A DNA stretch of 64,000 nucleotides from a virus. Below are positions 1 through 10,804 of the stretch, piece by piece. Each line of letters begins with the position of its first letter. The first letter of the stretch is position 1. The notes under the pieces were generated by a model. The model ran no database searches and was not told where the DNA came from. It saw only the letters and a program-made list of their open reading frames with translations. Made by a program: the position numbers and the translations under genes. The stretch covers positions 1 through 64,000 of IMG/VR virus record IMGVR_UViG_3300032242_000920, one strand, 5' to 3'.

Positions 1-1
1 A

Positions 2-976
2 ACAGGTGCATTTTCACAAGGTGATCATATTACACAAACATATACAACACCTGTAAGTTTTGTGTTCTATAATTCATTAAGCGGTTCATTTGTCAATGGT
101 GAGGCTGTTACACAAAGTAATGGCACATCAAACTCATATGCTACAATATCAAATGTTGCTGGATCAAACTTAGTTCTTACTGCCATTAGAGGTTCAATTG
201 TAGCCAATAATGCGGGTGGTCAAAGACTATATGGTATTACATCTGGTGCTACTGCTAATATTGTAACTGTATCTGCAAATACAGTATCAGCAAATGTTGT
301 TGGTACTATCCAGACCGTTGTAGATTCCATTCAAAATATCTATGAAGTCAGAAGCATTAACTTTGGTAAAGGATTTGTTCCTACCGGAACTGTCTCTGTT
401 GGATCATACTCAAATGGTTCGTTTGTTGGTGGCTTCCGTGGTACTGCAAATGTTGTGTCTGTATACACAAATATATCATCTCCAGTAATGGGCTTGAACG
501 CAAATGTGTTTGCAAATGTGACTACATCAACAGGAATTGCCACACAACTACAACTTTTTGATTCTGGTATTGGTTACCAATTAAACGATGTGATTACACT
601 TACGAGCAATACAAATCCAAACTTAATTACCGGCACAGCAAATGTGTATAACCAAGGTATCGGTTTAGGTTATTGGGAAGATAATAGAGGTAAGCTAAAC
701 TCAGATAAGTTCCTTACTGACAATTATTATTACCAAGACTTCTCGTATGAAATCCAATCTCGCTTATCTATAGATAAATATGCAGACATACTTAAGAAAT
801 TAGCACACGTAACAGGTACAAAACAATTTGGCAAAGTCACAATAAACTCTGAAACTATTATGAATACAGTTTCAGGTTCGGCATCCTCGGATATCTTAGG
901 TTATGCTGCAAATACTATGATTTGTGACTTTTCAAATCCAATAAATTCTGGCCTGCTAGCCGTGTTACCAGTGTAA
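2..976 (+). CDS. Baseplate wedge protein, gp7-like position (5' partial)
   Basis: The reading frame is open from the first base of the window, so the gene begins upstream; a GTG at 62 is internal and not a credible start. The visible C-terminal part (about 324 residues) is rich in Asn, Ser, Thr and Val, as in the beta-rich baseplate proteins that follow. Near its end it has a Tyr-rich stretch (YYYQDFSYEI, then LAHVTGTKQFG), a segment I associate with large virion proteins of T4-like phages. It lies 9 bp before the gp8 homologue, the place of gene 7 in T4. The gp7 assignment is inference from position; another wedge or fibre-attachment protein is possible. Confidence 0.5.
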   Translation, partial: TGAFSQGDHITQTYTTPVSFVFYNSLSGSFVNGEAVTQSNGTSNSYATISNVAGSNLVLTAIRGSIVANNAGGQRLYGITSGATANIVTVSANTVSANVVGTIQTVVDSIQNIYEVRSINFGKGFVPTGTVSVGSYSNGSFVGGFRGTANVVSVYTNISSPVMGLNANVFANVTTSTGIATQLQLFDSGIGYQLNDVITLTSNTNPNLITGTANVYNQGIGLGYWEDNRGKLNSDKFLTDNYYYQDFSYEIQSRLSIDKYADILKKLAHVTGTKQFGKVTINSETIMNTVSGSASSDILGYAANTMICDFSNPINSGLLAVLPV

Positions 977-985
977 GAGGATACA

Positions 986-3067
986 ATGAGCCAATCAGCA
1001 AATGCACTTTTTACGTTTAGACGGAACTACAGCTTAATAAATCCACAGACGAATCTTCGTAACTTCTTTATTTTTGCTGCTAAAGCCTCACCTTGGCCAA
1101 ATGATCTGAATCCACCATCTGTTGACTCAAGCACAGAATCAACCGACCGTGAGATTTGTAGAGAAATTTTATTTGGAAAGTTTGTATCCAACTCATCAAT
1201 CTACATTATGACCAATCGGTATAATTGGACTGCAAATACAGTCTATGCAATGTACGATGATCTAGATTCTGCTTTATTCACAAAGCCATATTTTGTAGTG
1301 ACAGCAGAAAACGGTCAGTACAATGTATTTAAGTGCTTGAATAATAACAATGGAGCACCTTCAACTGCACAGCCATTGCTATCACAGATTCAAACACAAA
1401 CTAAAATTAATGACCAATATTATCTGACTTCTGATGGTTATCAGTGGAAGTATATGTATAGTATTCCTAGTGGAACTTTTGCAACGGTAGCTACATCAAA
1501 CTACATTCCAATTATTTCAAATGCAAATGTCACATCAAATGCAATTAATGGTGGTATTCAATCATACATGATTGCCAATAGTGGATCTTACAATACATAT
1601 ACAACTGGATATGTGACTGATACAATTGCTCTTACACCTGGTTCTGCACCGAATGTGTTTGGTCTACAAGGCTCAAATAGAACAATTCTTTCATGCAATA
1701 ATAGTAACTTCACTGCTGGAGAAACTATTACTCAGTATTATAATGGAAGTTCAGCTTCAGGTGTTCTGATTGTTGCACCTTCAACTGTTGGCTCAAATAC
1801 AATCCTTACATTGTCAAACACAACTGGTGTTTTTATTGCTGGTGCAAACATAATTCAAGGTACAACATCTGGAGCCACAGCAACACTATATGATTCGTCA
1901 ACCCCTGATATATCATCCAATTCACATTTTTATGATGGGTGTGCAATGTATATTGCATCGGGTACTGGTGCGGGTCAAATTGCTCCAATTACTACATATA
2001 CAGTAAACGGTAATACCAGAAGAGTTTATCTTGCAAACACATTTGCAGTTACACCAGACTTTACATCAAAGTACGTTATCGCCCCTCAAGTAGTGATTAA
2101 TGGTGATGGAACCGGAGCACAAGCTCTGGCAGTCATTGATCCTACAACAAATGGAATTGCTGCAGTGAGAGTAGTGAATACGGGTATTGGTTACAATTAT
2201 GCAAATGCATATACAATTCCTGCACCTTCTGGATCTACTGCATCTATCAGACCAATTATGTCTCCACGGCTTGGTCATGGCGCTCATCTACATTCTGAAT
2301 TAGCATCCACATTTGTTGAGTATAATGCTTCATTTACTACAATAGATAATACCCGAATTCCAGGTAGCGGTACAACATATCGTAGAGTCGGTGTGATTGT
2401 TGATCCACAGTTTGCAAATGTTTCGTTGACATATAACTATTCGTCCACTCCAAACTTTGTATATAGCACCGCAAATACAGTAACGGTCTACGGATCCACA
2501 TCAAATGCCCGCGGTATTCTTATTGGATCAAATCCATCAACGAACACAGTTCAACTCTCGAACGTTGTTGGTATATTCCAAACCGGTGATATTTTGACCT
2601 CACAGTATTCGGATAAGTCATATCAGACAAACACAGCATCAAATGTGGCCATCACAACGGTTGCAGGCCAAGCGGTTGCATTTAATAATCTAACTGTTCT
2701 AAATGCAAACACATATGCATTTGGTGGATCTGCATCTGCATTGGTTGGTAATACAATTTACCAAGTAAATGATTCAACGGGAACAAATAGAAGTGCTTCA
2801 GTGTTAGCATCTGGTTTTATTCAGAATGCATATTCAGTAGGATCAAATACATATTTGTCTATCACTGAAATAAGAGGTTCGTTCCAAACCAATAAATACA
2901 TTTATGGTGCTTCAAACACATCACCCATTGCTTTTAATGTTACAAGTATTACGCAGCCTGACCTAATTCCATACACGGGCAATATTCTATATGTGCAGAA
3001 TATTCAACCTGTGGTACGAAATACAGTTCAGTCTGAGGTTCTAAGATTGATAACAGGATTTAATTAA
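986..3067 (+). CDS. gp8: Baseplate wedge protein gp8 homologue
   Basis: The N-terminal 200 residues follow T4 gp8: an early FIFAAKASPWPND segment, a YNVFKCLNN strand and the SDGYQWKYMYSIPSG segment, matching the VYRCLD and DGYVWEYLFEIP positions of T4 gp8. At 693 residues it is about twice the T4 length (334). The extra length lies in the middle and C-terminus as repetitive Asn/Thr/Ser-rich strands, as in other non-enteric T4-like phages. In T4, gp8 dimers join gp7, gp10 and gp53 in each baseplate wedge. The gene sits 9 bp after the previous gene and 9 bp before the next, suggesting one late operon. Confidence 0.8.
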   Translation: MSQSANALFTFRRNYSLINPQTNLRNFFIFAAKASPWPNDLNPPSVDSSTESTDREICREILFGKFVSNSSIYIMTNRYNWTANTVYAMYDDLDSALFTKPYFVVTAENGQYNVFKCLNNNNGAPSTAQPLLSQIQTQTKINDQYYLTSDGYQWKYMYSIPSGTFATVATSNYIPIISNANVTSNAINGGIQSYMIANSGSYNTYTTGYVTDTIALTPGSAPNVFGLQGSNRTILSCNNSNFTAGETITQYYNGSSASGVLIVAPSTVGSNTILTLSNTTGVFIAGANIIQGTTSGATATLYDSSTPDISSNSHFYDGCAMYIASGTGAGQIAPITTYTVNGNTRRVYLANTFAVTPDFTSKYVIAPQVVINGDGTGAQALAVIDPTTNGIAAVRVVNTGIGYNYANAYTIPAPSGSTASIRPIMSPRLGHGAHLHSELASTFVEYNASFTTIDNTRIPGSGTTYRRVGVIVDPQFANVSLTYNYSSTPNFVYSTANTVTVYGSTSNARGILIGSNPSTNTVQLSNVVGIFQTGDILTSQYSDKSYQTNTASNVAITTVAGQAVAFNNLTVLNANTYAFGGSASALVGNTIYQVNDSTGTNRSASVLASGFIQNAYSVGSNTYLSITEIRGSFQTNKYIYGASNTSPIAFNVTSITQPDLIPYTGNILYVQNIQPVVRNTVQSEVLRLITGFN

Positions 3068-3076
3068 GAGGTAACG

Positions 3077-6000
3077 ATGCCAATCAGTACAAATCTAAAT
3101 GTATCTCCATACTATGATGATGCAAATAACGCAATAGCAGATAACTACTACAGAATTCTGTTTAGACCTTCTACTGCGGTTCAGGCAAGAGAACTTACAC
3201 AGATTCAAGATATTCTTCAGAATCAAATTGAAAAGTTTGGAGACAACATTTTTACTGCTGGTACAATCGTAAAAGGTTGTAACTTCAACTTTGATCCTAA
3301 CTATTTCTATGTAAAGATTCTTGATACTGCTAATGGTGTTCCTGTACAAGCAGTATCAAGCTATGTCGGACTTCTTGCACACGAAGTTTCATCTAATCTT
3401 TATGCCATTTGCGTAAACTCGCAAGATGGTCTTGAATCACAAGATCCAAACCTCAAGACATTGTACTTCAAGTATTTAAACTCTGGTAGCAACAACGAAC
3501 AAGCTTTTGCTGTTGGTAATACAATTTCATTTGCAGCAAACACTAACCTAGCAGCACCATTTGTTGCACTGCCGGGTTATGATGTAAAAGTTGCTTCAAC
3601 GGCTAATGCGGTTGGTATTGGTTATCAAATGTCGGTTTCAGATGGTGTTGTCTATCAAAAAGGACAATTTATCGACGTAGCAAATAACACATCTGTTATC
3701 GTTGCAAAATATACCAATCAACCAGACAATACTGTTGCTGGTTTCATCATTAATGAGAATATCATTACTGAGTATCAAGACACCAATCTGTATGATGGTG
3801 CTGCTGGCTTTACAAACTATAATGCACCTGGCGCACATCGTCTACAGTTGACTCCTGTTCTTTCTGTGTTTCCTGCAAACAATGTTCCGAATACAAACTT
3901 CTTTGCTCTTGTTGAGTGGGAAGGCGGTAACATTGTAAGATCATATCAGCAGACTGCATATAGCCAAATCGAAACTGAAATGGCTCGTAGAACTTATGAT
4001 GAGTCTGGAAACTATTTTATCAATCCATTCAAGATCCATATGGAAAACGGAAACTCATCTTATGTGAGTGTTGTTTCTGCTGCTGGATCTGCATATATTG
4101 ACGGTCACAGAATCGAGCAAATAAACAATATTCGCACACCGGTCCGTAAAGGAACTGATACTAAGGCTGCAGTAAATCAGGTAATTAGTTCTAACTTTAA
4201 TAATTCAGTTTTAGTTCAAGAATACATTGGTAACATTCCATCAAACATTGGCGCCAACGTAGCACTTTACGATACGGCATCAACTGCAATTACAAGCAAT
4301 GCATATGTAAGTGCCACAATCACACCTGCTGGTTCTCAAATTGGTACAGCTAAGGTTTTTGGTGTGCAGTATGCAAGTGGTACTGTTGGCGCTAATAACT
4401 GTCAGTTCACGGTATATCTTGCAGACATTAAAATGAATCAGGGTAAAAACTTTAGAAATGCTAAAGCAATCTATTATAGCGGCACACCATCTGGTATTGC
4501 CGATATTGTACTGACTAAAAGCTCAACATCAAATACATCTGTTGCTGTATTACAACAACCAAGCCTTTCATCTCTCGTATTTGATACTCAAAAGATTGGT
4601 TCGATTGATTTAACATCAACCAAGCCAAACTATACATATCGCACAGTTTCAAATACAGTTATTAACTCGGCAACAGGTATTTCAAACCCAATCAGTGCTC
4701 CTGGTGGTGCAGTATTTCCATACTCAGGAAATCTTACTTCATCTCAGGAAAATACCGTTGTTGTGATTCCGACCTCGTTTGGTTCTGGTGGAACATATGC
4801 AAACGTAACACCAAGTAAAACTGGTACGGTTGCAGTGACTAGCACTTCAGCTAATATTACAGGAACGAGTACTTCATTCACAATAGACTATCAGGTTGGT
4901 GACTATATTGCTACAAATGGTGAAATCCACAGAATTTTGACTATTGCAAATACAACATCAATGGTCACTGACAGAAACTATAGTTCAATTACTGGATCAT
5001 TAGCACACAATAAGTGCTATCCAATAAATGTACCAATTAACTTTGCAGATAGAAACTCGTACATCAGTGCAAATAATACATCTGGTATAACTTTTGCTTT
5101 GGTTAGTGCCAACGGTCAGCCAGAAGTTCTGTCAAACACAATTACAGTGAGTGTGTATCAGAATATTACTGCTGTGGCAAGTTCTGATAGAGCACTTACA
5201 GTCAATGGAAACAACATTGTGTGCTTTAACATGAGCAATACTTCTGCTGGTGTTGCAGGACCTTGGTGTCTTGGTGTTCCTTTTGCATTCAACCTACGAA
5301 ATGTATATAGATCATCAAATGCAGGAACCTTTGTTGCAAATACTACTGCAAGCAATACATTAGTCTTTACAAACACTTCAAACACAAGTGTCTTTTCTAA
5401 TGGCATGGCAGTATTTGGTTATGGTATTCCTTCTGGTGCTACTGCAAATGTGGTAAACTCGACTGCATTAATTCTTACATCAAATGCAACTCAGAATACC
5501 ACCAATGCAGTATTCAACTATGGATATTACTCGAACAATGCAGTGGATGATATTACACCTGCATTCTACATTCTTGACGGTCAAAAAGATGCAATCTTTG
5601 ATCAGTCATTCCTGGCGAAGAATCCAAACTATAACTCATTAAACATTGGTCCTACAGATCTATTGACTGTTGTGTTTGATTACTTCACACCTAGCAGCTC
5701 AGGAAAAGGCTACATTAGTGCCGATTCATATACTGCGCTAGTGAACAATAACATTATCGGCTATGAGAATGTTCCTAACTATACATCATCATCTGGTACT
5801 TATTATGAACTTCGAAATTCAATTGACTTTAGACCATTTGTTCAGAATACAGCAACATATTCAACATCTCTAGCAAATGCATCTATTAATCCTGCATACA
5901 CATCTGTTCTTCCGAATCAGGAAAACTACATTGTAGCATCAAATCAACCTTTCCTATATAATATAAACTATTACCTAGGTAGAATTGATAAGCTGACAAT

Positions 6001-7633
6001 TAACTCATATGGATCGTATTCCATCATTGAAGGTCAGGCAGGGGAAACACCTGTTACTCCATCAGATAAGCCTGATGCAATGACACTTGCTGTACTGAAT
6101 GTTCCTCCATATCCTTCACTTGGATATACTACACTCACTTCAAATACTTCACAGAATTATGTAGTGACTCCATATGTGCAGAAGCAAAATCGTAGATATA
6201 CAATGAATGATATTGCTAAACTTGACCAGAGAGTGTCGAGCCTAGAATATTATACCTCACTAAATCTACTTGAGCAAAACACAAGCTCACTTGCAATTCA
6301 AAGCAGTGTAACTGGTGCAAATAGATTTAAGAATGGCATTTTTGTTGACTCGTTTACTGATACCTCAAGCTTGGATATTACCAATATTGAACACAGAGCA
6401 TCATTAGCAACAGATGAAACTGCTCTTGTACCTAGAGTAATGCCAACAGATATTAAGTTTATCTACAGCAACACAAGCTTTTCAAATACTACAATAAACG
6501 GTTCTTATATTACACTAAGTAACACTGGAATATCAAATACATTTTTATTACAAAAATATGGAACAGATACCATTTCTTGCTCTGGTGTAAACTATGCATA
6601 TAATGGTAAGGTTACTTTGGCTCCTTCATATTCGTCAATACCAGATCTTGTTCCAAACACAACACCAATTGTTTCTTCTCCATATACAATTGGTCAGCTT
6701 GATGTTAGAATTTCCGTATATGCACCTAATCAATATGGTTTAAATGGTTTGGGTGGGCCTAACTTTGTAGGAAACGATAAATATTTTGCATATACTGGTG
6801 CCACTGGAACTGGTAACTGTCCGGGAGGGTTTCTACAAATATCTCCTCAAGACACCCCAATCACAGCTGTTGGTGCAATTAATTTATTAGCTGGATATTT
6901 TAATGCTCCATTTGGTGTAAAATATCCAGATTACCAAGTATGGGGTCCTACCGGTCCTAGTGGGGTTGGATTTACATATGCACCATCCGGAACAGGATTT
7001 ACAGGTGCTTCTTATTCTTATGTAGTAGGATGGACTCCTGTACTTATTCAACAATCTGGATATTTTATTGCACCTGAAACTGGTTCATATACATTTAATC
7101 TATGTCACTATGGTCCAGCAGGACTTGTTATTTCAAACTCTGGGGCTCAAAGCTTTTCATCTGACGCTCCTATAGGCTCACCATCTACAGTTACTATATC
7201 TTTAACTGCTGGTCAATATTATAATTTTTCTTGTGTGGCAAGTATTAATTCAGCAAATATAAACAATTATGCACTTATTGATTTGTACTTTACAGTGAAT
7301 GGTAATACCTATTCGGCAAATCCGACCGCAGGACAAAAACCAATTACTGCTGCAATGTTTGCTAGAGCTTCTAAACCTGCAGTTGTTGGAACAGCAGCAA
7401 ACACAACAGTATCGGATGTATATACACTATCTGGTGGAATGGTTAGCATGCCGGGTATTAACTTTGTTTCAAACCCAAGCATTGTCACAGCAAATGTTTC
7501 AATTCCAGCTCCTGCTCCTACTGTAACGACGCCAATTCAAACAAAACCACCTCTAAATGATACGGTTAAATATGGTGGCGGTGGTGCTGGTGGAGTACGC
7601 TCTATTGGTAGTAACAATATTAAAAATTATTAA
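3077..7633 (+). CDS. DUF4815-type baseplate/tail structural protein with PA14/GLEYA-like domain
   Basis: The N-terminus (MPISTNLNVSPYYDD, then YYRILFRPSTAVQARELTQ) is the signature of DUF4815 virion proteins of T4-like phages, usually assigned to the baseplate or fibre attachment. The 1518 residues are mostly beta-prone, with many NT/NTS repeats. About residues 1270-1430 differ: a Gly/Pro-rich entry, then GYFIAPETGSYTFNLCHYG and a final LIDLYF strand, the look of a PA14/GLEYA carbohydrate-binding sandwich. The C-terminus ends in a GGGGAGG linker and a short basic tail. It sits where T4 carries genes 9-11. Sugar binding is inference. Confidence 0.65.
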   Translation: MPISTNLNVSPYYDDANNAIADNYYRILFRPSTAVQARELTQIQDILQNQIEKFGDNIFTAGTIVKGCNFNFDPNYFYVKILDTANGVPVQAVSSYVGLLAHEVSSNLYAICVNSQDGLESQDPNLKTLYFKYLNSGSNNEQAFAVGNTISFAANTNLAAPFVALPGYDVKVASTANAVGIGYQMSVSDGVVYQKGQFIDVANNTSVIVAKYTNQPDNTVAGFIINENIITEYQDTNLYDGAAGFTNYNAPGAHRLQLTPVLSVFPANNVPNTNFFALVEWEGGNIVRSYQQTAYSQIETEMARRTYDESGNYFINPFKIHMENGNSSYVSVVSAAGSAYIDGHRIEQINNIRTPVRKGTDTKAAVNQVISSNFNNSVLVQEYIGNIPSNIGANVALYDTASTAITSNAYVSATITPAGSQIGTAKVFGVQYASGTVGANNCQFTVYLADIKMNQGKNFRNAKAIYYSGTPSGIADIVLTKSSTSNTSVAVLQQPSLSSLVFDTQKIGSIDLTSTKPNYTYRTVSNTVINSATGISNPISAPGGAVFPYSGNLTSSQENTVVVIPTSFGSGGTYANVTPSKTGTVAVTSTSANITGTSTSFTIDYQVGDYIATNGEIHRILTIANTTSMVTDRNYSSITGSLAHNKCYPINVPINFADRNSYISANNTSGITFALVSANGQPEVLSNTITVSVYQNITAVASSDRALTVNGNNIVCFNMSNTSAGVAGPWCLGVPFAFNLRNVYRSSNAGTFVANTTASNTLVFTNTSNTSVFSNGMAVFGYGIPSGATANVVNSTALILTSNATQNTTNAVFNYGYYSNNAVDDITPAFYILDGQKDAIFDQSFLAKNPNYNSLNIGPTDLLTVVFDYFTPSSSGKGYISADSYTALVNNNIIGYENVPNYTSSSGTYYELRNSIDFRPFVQNTATYSTSLANASINPAYTSVLPNQENYIVASNQPFLYNINYYLGRIDKLTINSYGSYSIIEGQAGETPVTPSDKPDAMTLAVLNVPPYPSLGYTTLTSNTSQNYVVTPYVQKQNRRYTMNDIAKLDQRVSSLEYYTSLNLLEQNTSSLAIQSSVTGANRFKNGIFVDSFTDTSSLDITNIEHRASLATDETALVPRVMPTDIKFIYSNTSFSNTTINGSYITLSNTGISNTFLLQKYGTDTISCSGVNYAYNGKVTLAPSYSSIPDLVPNTTPIVSSPYTIGQLDVRISVYAPNQYGLNGLGGPNFVGNDKYFAYTGATGTGNCPGGFLQISPQDTPITAVGAINLLAGYFNAPFGVKYPDYQVWGPTGPSGVGFTYAPSGTGFTGASYSYVVGWTPVLIQQSGYFIAPETGSYTFNLCHYGPAGLVISNSGAQSFSSDAPIGSPSTVTISLTAGQYYNFSCVASINSANINNYALIDLYFTVNGNTYSANPTAGQKPITAAMFARASKPAVVGTAANTTVSDVYTLSGGMVSMPGINFVSNPSIVTANVSIPAPAPTVTTPIQTKPPLNDTVKYGGGGAGGVRSIGSNNIKNY

Positions 7634-7667
7634 ATTAAAACACATTAATGTAAAGGTTATATAGAAT

Positions 7668-10607
7668 ATGCCAACGAATACTAATCCTTGGAAAGGAGAA
7701 TCTGCCGATCTAAAATCAGCAGTGCAAGATGCTAGCACACTTGTGCCTGTTGGTCAATATGTTGCTCGTGCAGATGATGATTTATATATTCCAAACACAC
7801 CTATTGGCTTTACAATTACCGGTTTTAAACCAAACACTCGGGCTTCAATCTTTTTCGATTCGGTAAATGTCACTGCAAATTGTGCTCCAGCTGCATATGA
7901 CACTGCCTTAACCACAGTTAAGGCATCAGATTATTTTGCTCAGAACACAATCGGCTCTCCATTGGTTTCTGATAGCACAGGTACTCTAAAGGGTATCTTT
8001 TATCTTCAAAAGAATGCATTTAAAGTAGGCAAGAGACAGTTTGCTGCATTTAACTATACAAGCTCTAATGATACTTATGCTAATTCTAGCGCATCATATA
8101 CTTGCAGTGCATATTCATATTTCAATGCATTTAATTCGTCTCCATCGAGCCCTAAAAACCCTGCGTTGATTTCAACTATACCTAATGATCATGATGCTGA
8201 TGATACAATTACAGCAAGAGGTTCGGGTACATCAACATTAGCCAATCCAAACTCACCTAGCTTTAATCCACTCGCACAAACATTTTATGTTGGAGCTGAT
8301 GCTGCCTTAGGACAAGATGGTGTGCATGTAGTTTCGCTTGACTTATATTTTGCTAGTGTTTCTAGCACACAACCTGTAACCGTTGATATTAGAACTGTAA
8401 GTAATGGAATTCCAACAACTTCTATTGTTCCATATTCATCAGTTACTTTGCCTGCTACATCAGTAAATATCTCAACTTCAACTGCATCCAACCCCACAAC
8501 ATTTAAATTTGCAACTCCGATTTATCTACGATCAGGTTACTCTTATGCAATTTGTGTAACACCAGGTGGACAGGTTCCTGACTATACACTATGGTATGGT
8601 ATATCTGGTCATACAGATCCTTATCTTGCATCACCTTGCAACCAAAATTGGGGTCAAGGTGTTCTGTATGGCCCTTCATCGGGTAGCACTTGGACTCCAA
8701 AGAATAATGCCTCACTTAAGTTTACGTTGCGTAAACAGACAGGGTTTGTTCCAACAGGTGCAGTAACACTCACAAATAAGGACTATGAGTTTCTTACATA
8801 TGCTTCAATTTCAAATGCAAGCTTGTTCATTCCTGGTGAGTATGTTTATCAACAACCTGTGCCTCTTCCAGGTGCGGTATCGGTAAACACATCTAGCAAT
8901 ACAATTTCGTTTGTCACTACCGGAACTGTCACAACAAACCTTGCTACTTCTTTTGCTGTTAATGATCATATTCTTGTGGTTGGGTCACTTCCATCCAACC
9001 CACCATCAAGATCGTTAAACTTTGGTATTTTCTCGAACGTGTTTTCGGTAAAAGTCACAAGTGTAAACCCATCAAATAACTCACTTACATTTGTGCACGC
9101 AAATGGATATACAGGAAATGCTCCATGGTCTAATACATCTGCGGTCTTCTTTAAACCAGCACCAGGTATTGTCACAATGTCATCTGGTTCAAATACTGTT
9201 GTTGGTATAGGTACTGCATTTAATAGATACTCAAATACATATAAAGAAGGTTTTGGCTACAATCCTCTTGTTGTTCAACACGCAACTGGATATGAAGTTC
9301 TACTGCCCTCAAACATTGCAAATAATAATCAAATTGCAACAAGAAATGTTCCATCAACATCTACTACTTATGGTATTCCACTTTCAGCACCTGTTGGAAG
9401 AGTTGTGGCTACGGATCCAAATAGAAACTTGATTATTCTTGATATGTCATCCGCTAATGGATCTAGTTCAAATACTGCATGGCAGAATGTGTACAATAAC
9501 GTTTCATATTTTGCTCCAAATAGAGTTCTGGTTGGAACACAATCAGGAACTACTGCACTAATTAGTGGTGTTGTAGACATTAGCATGAACTCTGTTCAGC
9601 CATATATCTATCAGACCACACCTGGTCAAACAAGAATTGGTTTCTCTGCAAACACTACAACAAATCAATATGTTGATGTGGATTATCCAAATATTTCTGT
9701 CTCTGGTACAACTAAGTTTAGAGATAATCAACTAGTGATCATGTCGAAAACTAACGAGATTAACAACTATGGCGGAAACAAATCACTTAAGTTTAATGCT
9801 ACATTGTCTACAACTAATTCTGCAATTACACCTTCAATTGATGTTAATCATATTGGTGTAATTGCTCGTTCATATATTATTGGTCCATCGTCAACAAACG
9901 AGTATAGTCCATCGCAAGGTACTGCACTTTCAAAATCAATATCAAAGATAGTAACACTTGCTCCTGGGCTTGATGCTGAGGATCTGAATGTTTATCTCAC
10001 TGCGTATAAACCGCCTTCAACTGATATTGAAGTTTATGCAAAGTTACTCAATAACTCTGATACAGACCAATTTGCAAATAAGAAATGGACAAAACTCGTT
10101 CAAGTAACAAGTTCTGGTGTTGTTTCAGATATTATCAATACACAAGATTATAAGGAGTATCAATATACTATCCCTTATGCACCAACCACAATACCTGTAT
10201 TGTCTGAACTTGCTACAACAAACAACAGCAATGTCGTAATTTCAACTGATGGAACTTCTAAGTGGTTATCTGAATATTCAAATGGTCAGTTGATTACAAT
10301 CTACAGTGATGTGGGTCTTCTTACTTATGGTACTTATCAAATTGCAAATGTATCAAATAATACATACATGACACTTTATAGTAAGGTATCAACACCAAAT
10401 TCAACTTCGGCTGTCCTTGCTTCAATGCCATATCCTGAGGCGGCATTTAAGAATACAATGAATAACAACATTGTTCGGTATCATAACGTAAATGGTGTTG
10501 CTTATGATTCATATATTCAATATGCAATTAAAATTGTATTCCTAAGTTCAAATCCAAATGTCATTCCAAAGGTAAGTAATATGAGGGCGCTTGCGTTGTC
10601 AGTATGA
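7668..10607 (+). CDS. Large virion structural protein, likely partner of the DUF4815 protein
   Basis: This 979-residue protein starts 34 bp after the DUF4815 gene in a different frame. Its first 150 residues contain GFTITGFKPNTRASIFFD, followed by GTLKGIFYLQ and KVGKRQFAAF, a set I associate with the second half of long DUF4815-type proteins in related phages. It also has the segment NPLAQTFYVG followed by PVTVDIRTV and SGYSYAICV strands. The two genes therefore look like two halves of what is elsewhere one polypeptide. The upstream ribosome-binding site is weak, so translation may be coupled. A role in the baseplate or fibre attachment is inference. Confidence 0.6.
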   Translation: MPTNTNPWKGESADLKSAVQDASTLVPVGQYVARADDDLYIPNTPIGFTITGFKPNTRASIFFDSVNVTANCAPAAYDTALTTVKASDYFAQNTIGSPLVSDSTGTLKGIFYLQKNAFKVGKRQFAAFNYTSSNDTYANSSASYTCSAYSYFNAFNSSPSSPKNPALISTIPNDHDADDTITARGSGTSTLANPNSPSFNPLAQTFYVGADAALGQDGVHVVSLDLYFASVSSTQPVTVDIRTVSNGIPTTSIVPYSSVTLPATSVNISTSTASNPTTFKFATPIYLRSGYSYAICVTPGGQVPDYTLWYGISGHTDPYLASPCNQNWGQGVLYGPSSGSTWTPKNNASLKFTLRKQTGFVPTGAVTLTNKDYEFLTYASISNASLFIPGEYVYQQPVPLPGAVSVNTSSNTISFVTTGTVTTNLATSFAVNDHILVVGSLPSNPPSRSLNFGIFSNVFSVKVTSVNPSNNSLTFVHANGYTGNAPWSNTSAVFFKPAPGIVTMSSGSNTVVGIGTAFNRYSNTYKEGFGYNPLVVQHATGYEVLLPSNIANNNQIATRNVPSTSTTYGIPLSAPVGRVVATDPNRNLIILDMSSANGSSSNTAWQNVYNNVSYFAPNRVLVGTQSGTTALISGVVDISMNSVQPYIYQTTPGQTRIGFSANTTTNQYVDVDYPNISVSGTTKFRDNQLVIMSKTNEINNYGGNKSLKFNATLSTTNSAITPSIDVNHIGVIARSYIIGPSSTNEYSPSQGTALSKSISKIVTLAPGLDAEDLNVYLTAYKPPSTDIEVYAKLLNNSDTDQFANKKWTKLVQVTSSGVVSDIINTQDYKEYQYTIPYAPTTIPVLSELATTNNSNVVISTDGTSKWLSEYSNGQLITIYSDVGLLTYGTYQIANVSNNTYMTLYSKVSTPNSTSAVLASMPYPEAAFKNTMNNNIVRYHNVNGVAYDSYIQYAIKIVFLSSNPNVIPKVSNMRALALSV

Positions 10608-10804
10608 TTGGAGATACAAACCATCCTAACTTCAAACGAGATTTAACAAATGGGGCTCTTCTTAATACAAATGTAGAAGAGTTCCAAATGCTAAAAGCTC
10701 AAAGAAATAGGATAAATAAGACCGATCAGGAATTAGAACTACTAAAATCTGAACTACATGAAGTAAAAAGTCTATTAAGCAGGATGGTACAAACAAATGG
10801 CTAA
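10604..10804 (+). CDS. Small coiled-coil protein of the baseplate gene cluster
   Basis: This 66-residue acidic/basic protein has its ATG overlapping the TGA of the previous gene, and its end overlaps the next start by 8 bp. Residues 25-60 (from EEFQMLKAQ through ELLKSELHEVKSLLSRM) form an uninterrupted amphipathic helix with heptad spacing of Leu and Ile, so a short coiled coil is likely. Small coiled-coil genes are common between large tail genes of T4-like phages. Its tight coupling suggests production in step with neighbouring virion proteins. I do not recognise a function. Confidence 0.7.
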   Translation: MIGDTNHPNFKRDLTNGALLNTNVEEFQMLKAQRNRINKTDQELELLKSELHEVKSLLSRMVQTNG

